From contig JAEZXC010000025.1 of the NCBI GenBank assembly GCA_023442845.1, forward strand, positions 1 through 25,547: 25,547 bases of DNA. The letters are read 5' to 3'. The DNA is from Actinomycetes bacterium (GTDB taxonomy: Bacteria > Actinomycetota > Actinomycetes > Actinomycetales > Demequinaceae). Positions 15,801 through 23,993 of this stretch are shown here, one piece after another. Positions within the stretch are counted from its first letter, which is position 1. Each line of letters starts with the position of its first letter. The notes beneath the pieces are model-generated. The model ran no database searches. It saw only the letters and a program-made list of their open reading frames with translations, and was not told the DNA's origin. A program made the position numbers and the translations under genes.

Positions 15801-17197
15801 TGACGGACATCGCGTCGCCGGTCATTGCCGACGCTGGGGCCCACCTCGCAGGCAAGCGGCTACTTGTGCTCGGTCTCGGCGTCGCGGGCACGTCGGCCGT
15901 CAAGGCACTCGCTGAGATCGGTGCCGCGTACGTGACCGTCGACGGCGGCGGGGGAGCAGATCATCGGACACTTGAGGGCGTCGAGCTCAACGGTTTCGAT
16001 GCGGTGATGGCGTCGGCCGGATATTCGCCGCACTCACCAGACGTGCTCGCATGTGAAACCGCAGGGCTGCCGATCTGGTCGGAAATGGAATTCGCGTGGC
16101 GGGTACGCGCGGCTGACGCGCCATGGGTGCTCATCACGGGTACCAACGGCAAGACGACAACAACGCAAATGGTGGGAGCGATTGCCGCCGCGGCCGGGCT
16201 TGACGTGTCCGTGTGCGGCAACATGGGCAACCCCGTCATTACGGCCGCCCGAGAGAACCATGACCTGCTCGCCGTTGAGATCGCCTCGCTCCAACTTCAC
16301 TTCACCACGACGTTGTCACCCGCCGCGGCAGTGTGCCTCAACGCGGATACAGATCACGTTGATTGGCACGGTTCCGTTGAGGCCTACCGCGCTGATAAGG
16401 CGCGCGTCTATGAACGGGTGAGGGTCGCGTGCATCTACCCCGCGGCGGATCGCGTTGTCGAGGCGATGGTGGAGGACGCCGACGTTGTTGAGGGGTGCCG
16501 CGCGATCGGTGTCACGATCGGGGCGCCTGCGGTATCGCAGTTTGGGGTTGTGGACGGTGTGCTCGTCGACCGGGCATTCCACGACCAACGCCATTCAACG
16601 GCACATGAGCTTGCCGAGGTTTCCGACCTTGACCACCTCGTCGCGGGAGATGTTCCTCCCTACCTCGTCACCAATGCACTGAGCGCTGCCGCTCTCGCGC
16701 GCGCAGTGGGCATTGCGCCACATGCGGTACGCGATGGCTTGCGGTCTTTTGGTCTGGACGCGCATCGCACGGCGTTTGTGCGCCGGGTCGACGACGTTGA
16801 TTACGTCGACGATTCCAAAGCCACGAACGCCCACGCGGCTTTGGCGGCTTTCGGCGGGCGTGCACCAGAGTCCGTCGTGTGGATTGCTGGCGGACTTGCC
16901 AAGGGTCAGGCCTTCGATGACCTCGTCGCGCGCATCCGTCCGCAGTTGCGCGGCGTCGTTCTCATTGGCGTCGATCCGGAACCGCTTGCACGCTCCCTCA
17001 GCGAACACGCCGCCGAGATACCCGTGGTGCGCATAGCGCCGGGGGAGACTGTGATGCGAGACGCAGTGGCAGCTGCGCGTCGGCTCTCGCGGGCTGGCGA
17101 CACGGTGTTGTTGTCACCCGCATGTGCGTCGATGGATCAGTTCCGCAGTTATGCGGACCGAGGAAGAGCCTTCGCTGTGGAGGTGGAGTCGCTCTAG
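15800..17197 (+). CDS. murD: UDP-MurNAc-L-Ala: D-Glu ligase MurD
   Basis: The product is 465 aa. A Rossmann-like start LLVLGLGVAGTSAV (21-34), P-loop GTNGKTTTT (114-122), Mg-binding Glu160 in AVEIASLQL, an LN-DHVDWH segment, the carbamate Lys in YRADKARVY, and the C-terminal DDSKATNAHA and LLSPACASMDQF support MurD. It adds D-Glu to UDP-MurNAc-L-Ala using ATP. The loop that usually reads E-[LI]-SSFQL has Ala and Leu instead of the first Ser and Phe, a local variant. The start is the ATG sharing its A with the mraY TAA stop; the longer upstream frame lies inside mraY. ftsW starts 9 bp after its stop. Confidence 0.96.
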   Translation: MTDIASPVIADAGAHLAGKRLLVLGLGVAGTSAVKALAEIGAAYVTVDGGGGADHRTLEGVELNGFDAVMASAGYSPHSPDVLACETAGLPIWSEMEFAWRVRAADAPWVLITGTNGKTTTTQMVGAIAAAAGLDVSVCGNMGNPVITAARENHDLLAVEIASLQLHFTTTLSPAAAVCLNADTDHVDWHGSVEAYRADKARVYERVRVACIYPAADRVVEAMVEDADVVEGCRAIGVTIGAPAVSQFGVVDGVLVDRAFHDQRHSTAHELAEVSDLDHLVAGDVPPYLVTNALSAAALARAVGIAPHAVRDGLRSFGLDAHRTAFVRRVDDVDYVDDSKATNAHAALAAFGGRAPESVVWIAGGLAKGQAFDDLVARIRPQLRGVVLIGVDPEPLARSLSEHAAEIPVVRIAPGETVMRDAVAAARRLSRAGDTVLLSPACASMDQFRSYADRGRAFAVEVESL

Positions 17198-17206
17198 GAG
17201 GGTGAT

Positions 17207-18418
17207 GTGACGCAGTCCAGTCCGCGCACCACCTTCTCCACCGCGTGGCGCTCGCCCGTGGCGAGTTACTACCTCCTGATGGCCGCGACGGGCATCCTGT
17301 TACTTGTCGGCCTTGCCGTCGTCCTATCAAGCACCTCGATCTTGTCGATCCGCCAGCGCGACGGTAATGCGTGGACACTCTTCCTCATCCAAGTTGTTGC
17401 CCTCGCCGTCGGCACCGTCGCTCTCGCCTTCTTGTCGCGGTTTTCGGTCAAGGGCCTTAAGCGCAGTGCTCCCTTTGTGCTTGCCACCTCGGTGCTCTTG
17501 CTCATCATGGTGTACTTCCGGGGCGTTGCGGTGGGCGGCAACAAGAACTGGCTGCCAATAGGTCCCATCACGGTGCAACCTTCTGAGATCGCGAAACTCG
17601 GTCTCGCACTGTATTTGGGCGTCGTGCTCGCGATGTTCCGTCACGAGCTGACCACGGTACGGCGCATCTTTGTCCCAGGGGGCATCGTTGCGGGCTTCGT
17701 CTTGATGCTCGTGCTGGCCGGGCGTGACATGGGAACCGCCGTCGTCCTGTGTCTCGTCATTGCCGCCGCCTACTGGGTGGCCGGTCTGCCGCTGAGGTTC
17801 TTCGCTCTCGGTGCCGCAGGCCTCGTTGTTGGTGCGCTTGCGCTCATTGCTGATGGGTCGACGAGATCGGCGCGCATCAATGTGTGGCTCAACCCTGCGG
17901 CGTGCGACGTACAAGGGGACTGCTTGCAGACGACCCATGGCACGTGGGCGCTTGCTTCTGGAGGCTTATGGGGTCTTGGCCCCGGCATGAGTCGCGAGAA
18001 GTGGGGTTACCTCCCGGCGGCAGACAACGACTTCATCTTTGCGATTCTTGGCGAGGAATGGGGGCTCATTGGCACGTTGCTGGTCTTGCTCGCGTTCACG
18101 CTGATGGCCGTTGCGGTTCACCGGATCGTGAGGCGCCATCGCGACCCGTTCGCGCAGATTGTCGCCGGGTCAATCGGAGCATGGATCGTCGGTCAGGCGT
18201 TCATCAATATTGCTGTTGTGCTCGAGCTGCTGCCGGTCACGGGTGTGCCGTTGCCGCTCGTATCGTCGGGAGGTTCGTCACTCATCATGTCCCTTGCAGG
18301 CATCGGCGTGCTCATGGCGTTGGCGCGCACGGAGCCCGGCGCACGCGAAGCGTTTAACGCACGCCCGAGCGTGATGCGCCGGTCGCTTGCTGTCATGGCG
18401 AGGAGCACCCATGGCTAA
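17207..18418 (+). CDS. ftsW: SEDS peptidoglycan glycosyltransferase FtsW
   Basis: The product is 403 aa with about ten membrane helices. SEDS-family motifs are NWLPIGPITVQPSEIAK (114-130), AGRDMGTAVV (171-180), the large extracytoplasmic loop ending WGYLPAADNDFIFAILGEE (with the likely catalytic Asp275) and PLPLVSSGGSS near the C-terminus. It polymerises lipid II into septal glycan with FtsI. The GTG start is chosen because AGGAGGG lies 4-5 nt upstream; the ATG two bases earlier runs straight into a stop. Two Cys (233, 239) sit in the extracytoplasmic loop. FtsW rather than RodA is favoured by the dcw position. The stop overlaps the murG start by 8 bp. Confidence 0.95.
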   Translation: MTQSSPRTTFSTAWRSPVASYYLLMAATGILLLVGLAVVLSSTSILSIRQRDGNAWTLFLIQVVALAVGTVALAFLSRFSVKGLKRSAPFVLATSVLLLIMVYFRGVAVGGNKNWLPIGPITVQPSEIAKLGLALYLGVVLAMFRHELTTVRRIFVPGGIVAGFVLMLVLAGRDMGTAVVLCLVIAAAYWVAGLPLRFFALGAAGLVVGALALIADGSTRSARINVWLNPAACDVQGDCLQTTHGTWALASGGLWGLGPGMSREKWGYLPAADNDFIFAILGEEWGLIGTLLVLLAFTLMAVAVHRIVRRHRDPFAQIVAGSIGAWIVGQAFINIAVVLELLPVTGVPLPLVSSGGSSLIMSLAGIGVLMALARTEPGAREAFNARPSVMRRSLAVMARSTHG

Positions 18419-19526
18419 ATTCTTGCTTGCGGGCGGCGGCACGGCCGGTCACGTGAATCCCTTGTTGGCGACGGCCGCGGAGCTCATCAGCCGGGGCCAC
18501 GACGTCGCCGTGCTCGGCACGGCCGAGGGGCTTGAGTCGGAACTTGTTCCTCGTGCAGGACTTCCGATGCATGTGGTGCCTCGCGTTCCGTTTCCCCGCC
18601 GACCTTCGCTGGCGGCGGTGCGCTTTCCGTTTCGCTTGCAGGCGGCGGCACGGGCAGCACGCCGTGCGATCGACGCGGTTGGGGCCGACGCTGTCATCGG
18701 TTTTGGTGGCTATGTGTCGACGCCCGCGTACCTCGCCGCGCGCAGGCGCGGTGTCCCGATTGTTGTTCACGAAGGCAACGCGAAGCCGGGCTTGGCGAAT
18801 CGGCTCGGTGCGCGGCACGCCGCTGCGGTTGCCGTGACCTTTAAGGACACGCCGTTACCGGGAGCCATCCATACGGGTTTGCCGCTGCGCTACGCGATCA
18901 CCGACCTTGCGGCGCGCCTGAGCGATCCCGTCGCGGGCCCGGACACACGGCGCATTTCACGCGCCACCTGGGGTTGGGCTGACGACGCGCCCACGTTGCT
19001 CGTGACGGGAGGCTCCACTGGTGCCGCGAGTCTCAACGCGGCCGTTGCTGAGGCGATTGAGACTCTCGTTGGACACGGGATCCATGTGCTGCACTTGACG
19101 GGCCGCGGAAAGTCGGATGGTGCCGAGCGGGCGCGCGGCAACCTTCCTGCACTGACGCGCGACCAGTATGTGGTGCGTGAATACGTCCACGACATGGAAG
19201 CCGCTTTTGCTGCGGCCGACGCTGTGGTGTGCCGAGCGGGCGCTGGCATGGTGTGCGAGGTGACGGCGCTTGGCATTCCCGCTGTCTACGTCCCCTTGCC
19301 GCACGGCAATGGTGAACAGGCACTCAATGCGCGTGAAGCGGTCGAAGCGGGAGCCGCGACCTTGCTCAATGACGCCGATCTCACTCCCACGTCTCTCGAG
19401 TTGCGGGCGGAGCCATTAGTGCTCGACCGCAAGGTGCAGGAATTCGCCCGTATGGCAGCCGCAGGCGTCGGCATCGTCGATGGTGCCGCACGCCTCGCGA
19501 CGCTCGCCGAAGGAGTCGTCAGATGA
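18411..19526 (+). CDS. murG: Lipid I N-acetylglucosaminyltransferase MurG
   Basis: The product is 371 aa, GT-B fold. Glycine loops are GGGTAGH (8-14) and GFGGY (97-101); the sugar-nucleotide half has TGGSTGAASLN (199-209), RAGAGMVCEV with Glu283 (275-284) and VPLPHGNGEQALNA (294-307, GEQ). It transfers GlcNAc from UDP-GlcNAc to lipid I on the inner membrane face to give lipid II. The HEGNAKPG stretch (120-127) is the actinobacterial counterpart of HEQNAVAG. The start is the ATG lying within the last codons of ftsW; it ends in an ATGA overlap with murC. Confidence 0.96.
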   Translation: MAKFLLAGGGTAGHVNPLLATAAELISRGHDVAVLGTAEGLESELVPRAGLPMHVVPRVPFPRRPSLAAVRFPFRLQAAARAARRAIDAVGADAVIGFGGYVSTPAYLAARRRGVPIVVHEGNAKPGLANRLGARHAAAVAVTFKDTPLPGAIHTGLPLRYAITDLAARLSDPVAGPDTRRISRATWGWADDAPTLLVTGGSTGAASLNAAVAEAIETLVGHGIHVLHLTGRGKSDGAERARGNLPALTRDQYVVREYVHDMEAAFAAADAVVCRAGAGMVCEVTALGIPAVYVPLPHGNGEQALNAREAVEAGAATLLNDADLTPTSLELRAEPLVLDRKVQEFARMAAAGVGIVDGAARLATLAEGVVR

Positions 19527-20872
19527 GGTTTCATTTCATTGGCGTTGGCGGCTCGGGAATGTCTGCCGTGGCGCGCTTGGTCGCGGCTCGTGGCGTTGAT
19601 GTCACCGGCACCGACCGTAAACGCAGCGCATATTTCGCGGCCCTTGAGGCGGCGGGAGTCGATGTCCGGGTTGGTCACGATCCGGATCTCGTCAACGGCG
19701 CGGATCGGGTCGTCATCACGAGCGCCGTGCGCGATTCGAACGAGGAACTCGTCCGTGCGCGCGAACTCGGTATTGATGTGTGGCACCGTTCCGAGGCGCT
19801 TGCGTGGGCTCTCGAAGGAAAACGTCTCGTCGCAGTGGCCGGCTCGCACGGCAAGACGACCACATCGGCAATGGTCGCTCACCTCTTTCATCGGTGTGGA
19901 ATCGATGCCTCGTATGCGGTTGGCGCACGTGTATTCGGCGTTGAAGGAGCGGTTGCTGGAGGCTACGGAGGTAGTGCCCGAGAGGCCGTGGTCGAAGCCG
20001 ACGAGTCCGACGGCTCCTTTCTCCGGTACGACACCGACGTGGCGATCGTCCTCAATGTTGAGCCCGATCACCTCGACTTCTACGGCACCTTCGACGCAGT
20101 CGAGGACGCCTTCGTGCGTTTTGCAGCGAAGGCGCGGGTGCTCATTGTGTGCGCGGACGACGCTGGTGCGGCGCGCGTTGGCGATGCCGCGGAACGAGCT
20201 GGCGTCCGCGTCATCCGATACGGGCACGACGCCGCGACGGCGAGCGTCGTCGTCACACCGACACGGCTTCTCAGGGATGCCTTTGACGTGCCGCTCGAAG
20301 TCCCCACACCTGGGACGCATAACCGCATGAACGCCGCAGCGGCGTGGGCGGCCGTCGTCGAAATGGGGGCCGATCCGGTCCGAGCCGCCGCAGCGATGGC
20401 GACGTTTGGTGGCACAGGCCGACGTTTCGAGCTGCGCGGCGAAGTCGCTGGGGTCTGCGTCATTGACGATTACGCTCACCATCCCACCGAGGTCGCGGCG
20501 GTCATGTCAGCAGCTCGCGCAGCGCGTGGTGGGCGACTCGTGGTCTTGTTCCAGCCTGCACTCTTTTCACGCACTCAAGCGTTGCACCGGGAGTTTGCCG
20601 AGGCGTTGTCGATCGACAATGCGGCGATCATCCTTGCACCGGTGCATGGCGACCGCGAGGATCCGATTCCCGGCGTCGATTCGGAACTGATCGCGGACCA
20701 CATGACGATAGGACGCGGGTCAACCGTTGAACTCGCTGTCTCTTTGGAAGATGCGGCGCGCAGGGCAGTCGCGGCGGCATCGCCGGGGGATGTTGTGATG
20801 ACGGTCGGCTCGGGGACCGTGACGGAAGCCGCCACGTGGATTCTTGACGGCTTGAATGAACGCTATGCCTGA
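19523..20872 (+). CDS. murC: UDP-MurNAc: L-Ala ligase MurC
   Basis: The product is 449 aa. It has the Rossmann start FIGVGGSGMS (5-14), the P-loop AGSHGKTTTSAM (106-117), VEADESDGSFL, LNVEPDHLDFYGTF, RRFELRGE, and DDYAHHPTEV in the C-terminal domain. It adds the first amino acid, L-Ala, to UDP-MurNAc with ATP in the cytoplasm. It opens in the ATGA overlap with murG and overlaps the ftsQ start. Although murC acts first in the pathway it is placed late in the cluster, as is normal in actinobacteria. Confidence 0.97.
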   Translation: MRFHFIGVGGSGMSAVARLVAARGVDVTGTDRKRSAYFAALEAAGVDVRVGHDPDLVNGADRVVITSAVRDSNEELVRARELGIDVWHRSEALAWALEGKRLVAVAGSHGKTTTSAMVAHLFHRCGIDASYAVGARVFGVEGAVAGGYGGSAREAVVEADESDGSFLRYDTDVAIVLNVEPDHLDFYGTFDAVEDAFVRFAAKARVLIVCADDAGAARVGDAAERAGVRVIRYGHDAATASVVVTPTRLLRDAFDVPLEVPTPGTHNRMNAAAAWAAVVEMGADPVRAAAAMATFGGTGRRFELRGEVAGVCVIDDYAHHPTEVAAVMSAARAARGGRLVVLFQPALFSRTQALHREFAEALSIDNAAIILAPVHGDREDPIPGVDSELIADHMTIGRGSTVELAVSLEDAARRAVAAASPGDVVMTVGSGTVTEAATWILDGLNERYA

Positions 20873-21812
20873 GCGTCGGCCGCCGACGCCGCCGCGCACA
20901 CCGCGCACGCCGCGCCCGCCGCGATCACAACGTGAGGCGCAGCCCGCGCGGACACCGCATAGTGCGCGATCGATGTCGGTGACGAACTCGTCTCGCCAAC
21001 AAGTGCAAGCCCCGCGACCCGCCGAAAGTCCGTGGCAAAAGGTGGCGCGGGAATCGCCCGCGACGGGCACTGTCTCAACGCGGATGCGTGAACGTCTTGC
21101 TGAGCGTAAGCGGACCGAACGGCGCCGGGCGATTTCGCGCGGCGGGCGGGTCGTAGCGATCGGCGCCATCGTCATTGGCGCGGTGTGGCTCATCGCGGCG
21201 TCGCCCCTGTTTGCGCTCGATAGGGACAAGATCGAGCTAGACGGGGTGAGTCGGGAGATCAGCGCCGAGGACGTTGACGCTGTTCTCGAGTCTCATGTGG
21301 GCGATTCGCTTCTCACGATGAACGTCCCGCATATTGCGAACCAGTTGCGGGATCTCACGGGGGTGCGCGATGCGACGGTCGAGCGAGTCTGGCCGCAAGG
21401 GTTGCGTGTGACGCTCGTGGCGCGAGATCCGGTGGCAGCGATTCCTTCCGGCGAGCAGTTTGTGCTGCTCGACGCCGACGCTGTGGAAGTTGGTACCGTC
21501 GACGCGGTCCCGACGGGGCTGCCCCTCATGGACGTGCCTCTGGGGGACGCGAGGATTCTCGAGGCGGCGCTTGCGGTGATCCGCAGTTTGCCGCCGGCGG
21601 TTCTTGAGCGTGTCGAAGGTCTCGGCGCGCAGACGGAGGACTCGGTCACCTTTTCGTTGCGGGACGGGCCGCGGGTCGAGTGGGGGAGCGCTGACGATTC
21701 GGCGCTGAAGGCGCAAGTGCTCGCGGTGCTTCTTGACAGCGGTCAGGCGCCCGCTGGCACCGTTGTCGACGTCTCAGCTCCGACGTTGCCGATTACGCGC
21801 AGCGGGGGCTGA
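20856..21812 (+). CDS. ftsQ: Divisome protein FtsQ (POTRA domain)
   Basis: The product is 318 aa. A long cytoplasmic N-terminus (1-97) is rich in Pro, Arg and Thr with a near-repetitive Pro-Thr-Pro-Arg stretch at 9-24; one membrane helix covers about 98-115; a POTRA domain (about 118-192, LFALDRDKIELDGV to LVARDPVAAI) and an FtsQ-type beta domain follow. FtsQ recruits FtsL and partners to the septum. Two starts are possible: ATG 20856 (17-bp overlap with murC, used here) and ATG 20865 (8-bp overlap); neither has a clear ribosome-binding site, so coupling to murC is likely. Confidence 0.93.
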   Translation: MNAMPERRPPTPPRTPRTPRPPRSQREAQPARTPHSARSMSVTNSSRQQVQAPRPAESPWQKVARESPATGTVSTRMRERLAERKRTERRRAISRGGRVVAIGAIVIGAVWLIAASPLFALDRDKIELDGVSREISAEDVDAVLESHVGDSLLTMNVPHIANQLRDLTGVRDATVERVWPQGLRVTLVARDPVAAIPSGEQFVLLDADAVEVGTVDAVPTGLPLMDVPLGDARILEAALAVIRSLPPAVLERVEGLGAQTEDSVTFSLRDGPRVEWGSADDSALKAQVLAVLLDSGQAPAGTVVDVSAPTLPITRSGG

Positions 21813-21827
21813 CCCGTCACTCAAATC

Positions 21828-21846
21828 ACGGCGACACGCGCGCCGT
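21828..21846 (+). repeat. Small inverted repeat after ftsQ
   Basis: ACGGCG (21828-21833) and CGCCGT (21841-21846) form a 6-bp stem with a 7-nt loop just after the ftsQ stop. With no T-run it is at best a weak or processing hairpin between ftsQ and the ftsZ promoter region. Confidence 0.3.
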
Positions 21847-21886
21847 TACGTGAATGCGGGACCCCGGGACCGTACCGTCAATGCAG

Positions 21887-21938
21887 GTCAACTTGACATA
21901 ACTCTAACCCTCAAGTTGAACGTTAAGGTTGAAGGGAT
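21887..21938 (+). promoter_or_regulatory. AT-rich element upstream of ftsZ with perfect TTGACA
   Basis: A TTGACA hexamer (21893-21898) lies inside the palindrome GTCAACTTGAC (21887-21897), and a second palindrome TCAAGTTGA (21911-21919) is centred 23 bp downstream. The sequence between and after shows AA pairs recurring about every 6 bp up to the Shine-Dalgarno GAAGGGA (21931-21937). No -10 is found at a normal distance from TTGACA, so the promoter is not resolved. The 131-bp gap is the longest inside the cluster after mraZ, fitting a dedicated ftsZ promoter or regulator site. Confidence 0.45.
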
Positions 21939-21943
21939 CTCCC

Positions 21944-23161
21944 ATGGCGTCACCGCAGAACTACATCACGGCGATCAAAGTCGTCGGCGTCGGCGGCGGT
22001 GGAGTCAACGCCGTCAATCGAATGATCGAGGTCGGGCTTAAGGGCGCCGAGTTCATCGCCATCAATACTGACGCGCAGGCGCTTCTGATGTCCGATGCAG
22101 ACGTCAAGCTCGACATCGGGCGGGAGTTGACACGCGGCCTCGGCGCAGGCGCCGACCCCGAAGTGGGGCGGAAGGCCGCGGAAGACCACGAAGACGAGAT
22201 CGCCGAGGCGCTTCGCGGCGCCGACATGGTGTTTGTCACCGCGGGTGAAGGTGGCGGCACTGGCACCGGGGGTGCACCAGTCGTCGCGCGAATCGCTCGT
22301 TCTCAAGGCGCACTCACCGTTGGCGTTGTCACGCGACCGTTCTCTTTTGAGGGCCGCCGCCGCTCGGAACAAGCCGATACCGGCATCGATCGGCTCCGCG
22401 AAGAGGTCGACACACTCATCGTCATCCCGAACGACCGCTTGCTCGACATCGAGGACGCAAATCTCAGCGTCCTGGGTGCGTTCGCTGCGGCCGATCAAGT
22501 CTTGCAGGGTGGCGTGCAAGGCATCACCGACCTCATCACCACGCCTGGCCTCATCAACGTTGACTTCAACGACGTCAAGTCGGTCATGAAGGGAGCGGGC
22601 ACCGCGCTCATGGGTGTCAGCTCGGCCCGCGGCGACAACCGTGCGCTTGACGCGGCCGAGGGCGCGATTGCGTCGCCATTGCTTGAGGCGTCGATCGAAG
22701 GCGCACACGGCGTGTTGCTCAGTATCGCCGGTGGCTCGAACTTGGGGATCAAGGAAGTCGAGAGTGCCGCGCGTCTGGTTCGCGAGGCGGCCCACCCAGA
22801 GGCCAACATCATCTTTGGCACCGTGATCGACGATGCGTTGGGCGATGAGCTCCGTATCACGGTGATTGCTGCCGGCTTTGATGGCGGCCACCCGCCTGTT
22901 CGAAAGAACGCTGGCGCGCTCGGCACGGTGGACGGCGCCCAGCCGATCGCAGCGAGCCCAGCCCTCGAACCGGTCGACGCTCCCGTCGAGGTGGACGCGG
23001 TGCCGTCCTTCAGCGGTTCGGCTCGCGACTCTCTGGTCGAACAGCCGAGTGAGGTGCGTCGGGACCGCTGGCGTGAGAGCGAGCCCGCCACTGATGCGAT
23101 TCAGGTGAGCCCGTCGTGGGCCGACGATGACGGACTCGACGTACCGGACTTCCTCAAGTAG
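21944..23161 (+). CDS. ftsZ: Cell division GTPase FtsZ
   Basis: The product is 405 aa. The tubulin/FtsZ GTPase domain begins AIKVVGVGGGGVNAVNRM; the signature GGGTGTG is at 103-109 followed by GAPVVA; the T7 loop NVDFNDV (205-211, Asp207 and Asp210) completes the active site across the filament interface. A variable acidic linker (about 320-393) leads to the conserved tail DDGLDVPDFLK that binds SepF and other partners. FtsZ polymerises into the Z-ring. The ATG at 21944 follows GAAGGGA by 6 nt; an in-frame TTG 15 nt upstream lies before the ribosome-binding site and is not used. Confidence 0.98.
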   Translation: MASPQNYITAIKVVGVGGGGVNAVNRMIEVGLKGAEFIAINTDAQALLMSDADVKLDIGRELTRGLGAGADPEVGRKAAEDHEDEIAEALRGADMVFVTAGEGGGTGTGGAPVVARIARSQGALTVGVVTRPFSFEGRRRSEQADTGIDRLREEVDTLIVIPNDRLLDIEDANLSVLGAFAAADQVLQGGVQGITDLITTPGLINVDFNDVKSVMKGAGTALMGVSSARGDNRALDAAEGAIASPLLEASIEGAHGVLLSIAGGSNLGIKEVESAARLVREAAHPEANIIFGTVIDDALGDELRITVIAAGFDGGHPPVRKNAGALGTVDGAQPIAASPALEPVDAPVEVDAVPSFSGSARDSLVEQPSEVRRDRWRESEPATDAIQVSPSWADDDGLDVPDFLK

Positions 23162-23165
23162 TAGC

Positions 23166-23900
23166 GTGCGTGATGCGCAACTGCCCGTCAGAGCGGTCTT
23201 TACTGATCGCGCTGGCGGTGTGAGTGTTGAGCCATACGACACGTTCAACCTCTCGACAGCGGTGGGTGATGACCCGCGGGCGGTGGAGGCCAATCGTGAC
23301 GCCGTGGCCGAGATGATGGGCGGCCCGGTCATCTTTATGCGTCCCGAGCACGGCGCGCGCGTGGTGACGGTTGATGCCTCACTCGCCACTGGTGCGGACG
23401 TCGCGCCCGCAGACGTACTCATCACGACGCTACCGGGCACGAGCCTGGTCGCATTGGCAGGCGACTGTGTCCCGCTGCTCATGCACGATGCGACAACCGG
23501 CGCGGTCGTAGCAGCCCATGTGGGGCGCAAGGGCCTGGTCGCAGGGGCGGTGGAAGCGAGTGTCGGCGCCCTTGACAAGCTGCGGCACACTCCCGCCGAC
23601 CGCACGGGCGTGACTGCCTCGGTCGGGCCCGCGATCTGTGGCCGGTGTTATGAGGTGCCTGCAGACATGGCGGCGGAGGTCGTCGCCGCCCACCCCGCAG
23701 CGCAGGCGACGACGAAATGGGGGACTACAGGTCTCGATGTGCGAGCGGCTGTTGTCGCCCAGCTAACGGAACTCGGTGTGATGCGGGTGGTCGAGGACCG
23801 GCGTTGCACCTACGAGGACCCGCAGCTGTACTCGTTTCGCCGAGAAGGTATGACCGGCCGTCACGGCGGCGTCATCCGCTGTGACGGAGCACCAACGTGA
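23166..23900 (+). CDS. pgeF: Peptidoglycan editing factor PgeF / YfiH (laccase-domain) protein
   Basis: The product is 244 aa. YfiH/PgeF family motifs are FTDRAGGVS (12-20), His62 in PEHGARV, Cys101 in AGDCVPLL, His118 in AAHVGRKG, and GPAICGRCYEV (154-164). His62, Cys101 and His118 are the expected metal-binding trio. The family has been described as polyphenol oxidase/purine nucleoside phosphorylase-like and as an enzyme preventing mis-incorporation of L-Ser in the stem peptide; which applies here is not shown. The start is uncertain: GTG at 23166, 4 bp after the ftsZ stop, fits the family N-terminus, while an in-frame ATG at 23127 lies inside ftsZ. No good ribosome-binding site precedes either, suggesting coupling to ftsZ. 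Confidence 0.9.
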   Translation: MRDAQLPVRAVFTDRAGGVSVEPYDTFNLSTAVGDDPRAVEANRDAVAEMMGGPVIFMRPEHGARVVTVDASLATGADVAPADVLITTLPGTSLVALAGDCVPLLMHDATTGAVVAAHVGRKGLVAGAVEASVGALDKLRHTPADRTGVTASVGPAICGRCYEVPADMAAEVVAAHPAAQATTKWGTTGLDVRAAVVAQLTELGVMRVVEDRRCTYEDPQLYSFRREGMTGRHGGVIRCDGAPT

Positions 23901-23993
23901 GCGGGCAGTGCGGCGTGTCGATACCGGAAGCGTTGTGTGCGCCCGCATACCGTTGATTCGAGCAGCAATCCCTAGGGGAGAGTGGAGACCATC

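Noticed and set aside
21893..21929. Standard sigma-70 promoter for ftsZ using TTGACA
   Set aside because: No -10-like hexamer lies 16-19 bp downstream; TAAGGT at 21924-21929 is 25 bp away and too close to the start codon.
21950..23605. 551-codon minus-strand open frame across ftsZ and pgeF
   Set aside because: Long antisense frames arise from high-GC codon bias. ftsZ and pgeF are certain on the plus strand and this frame shows no domain or ribosome-binding site.
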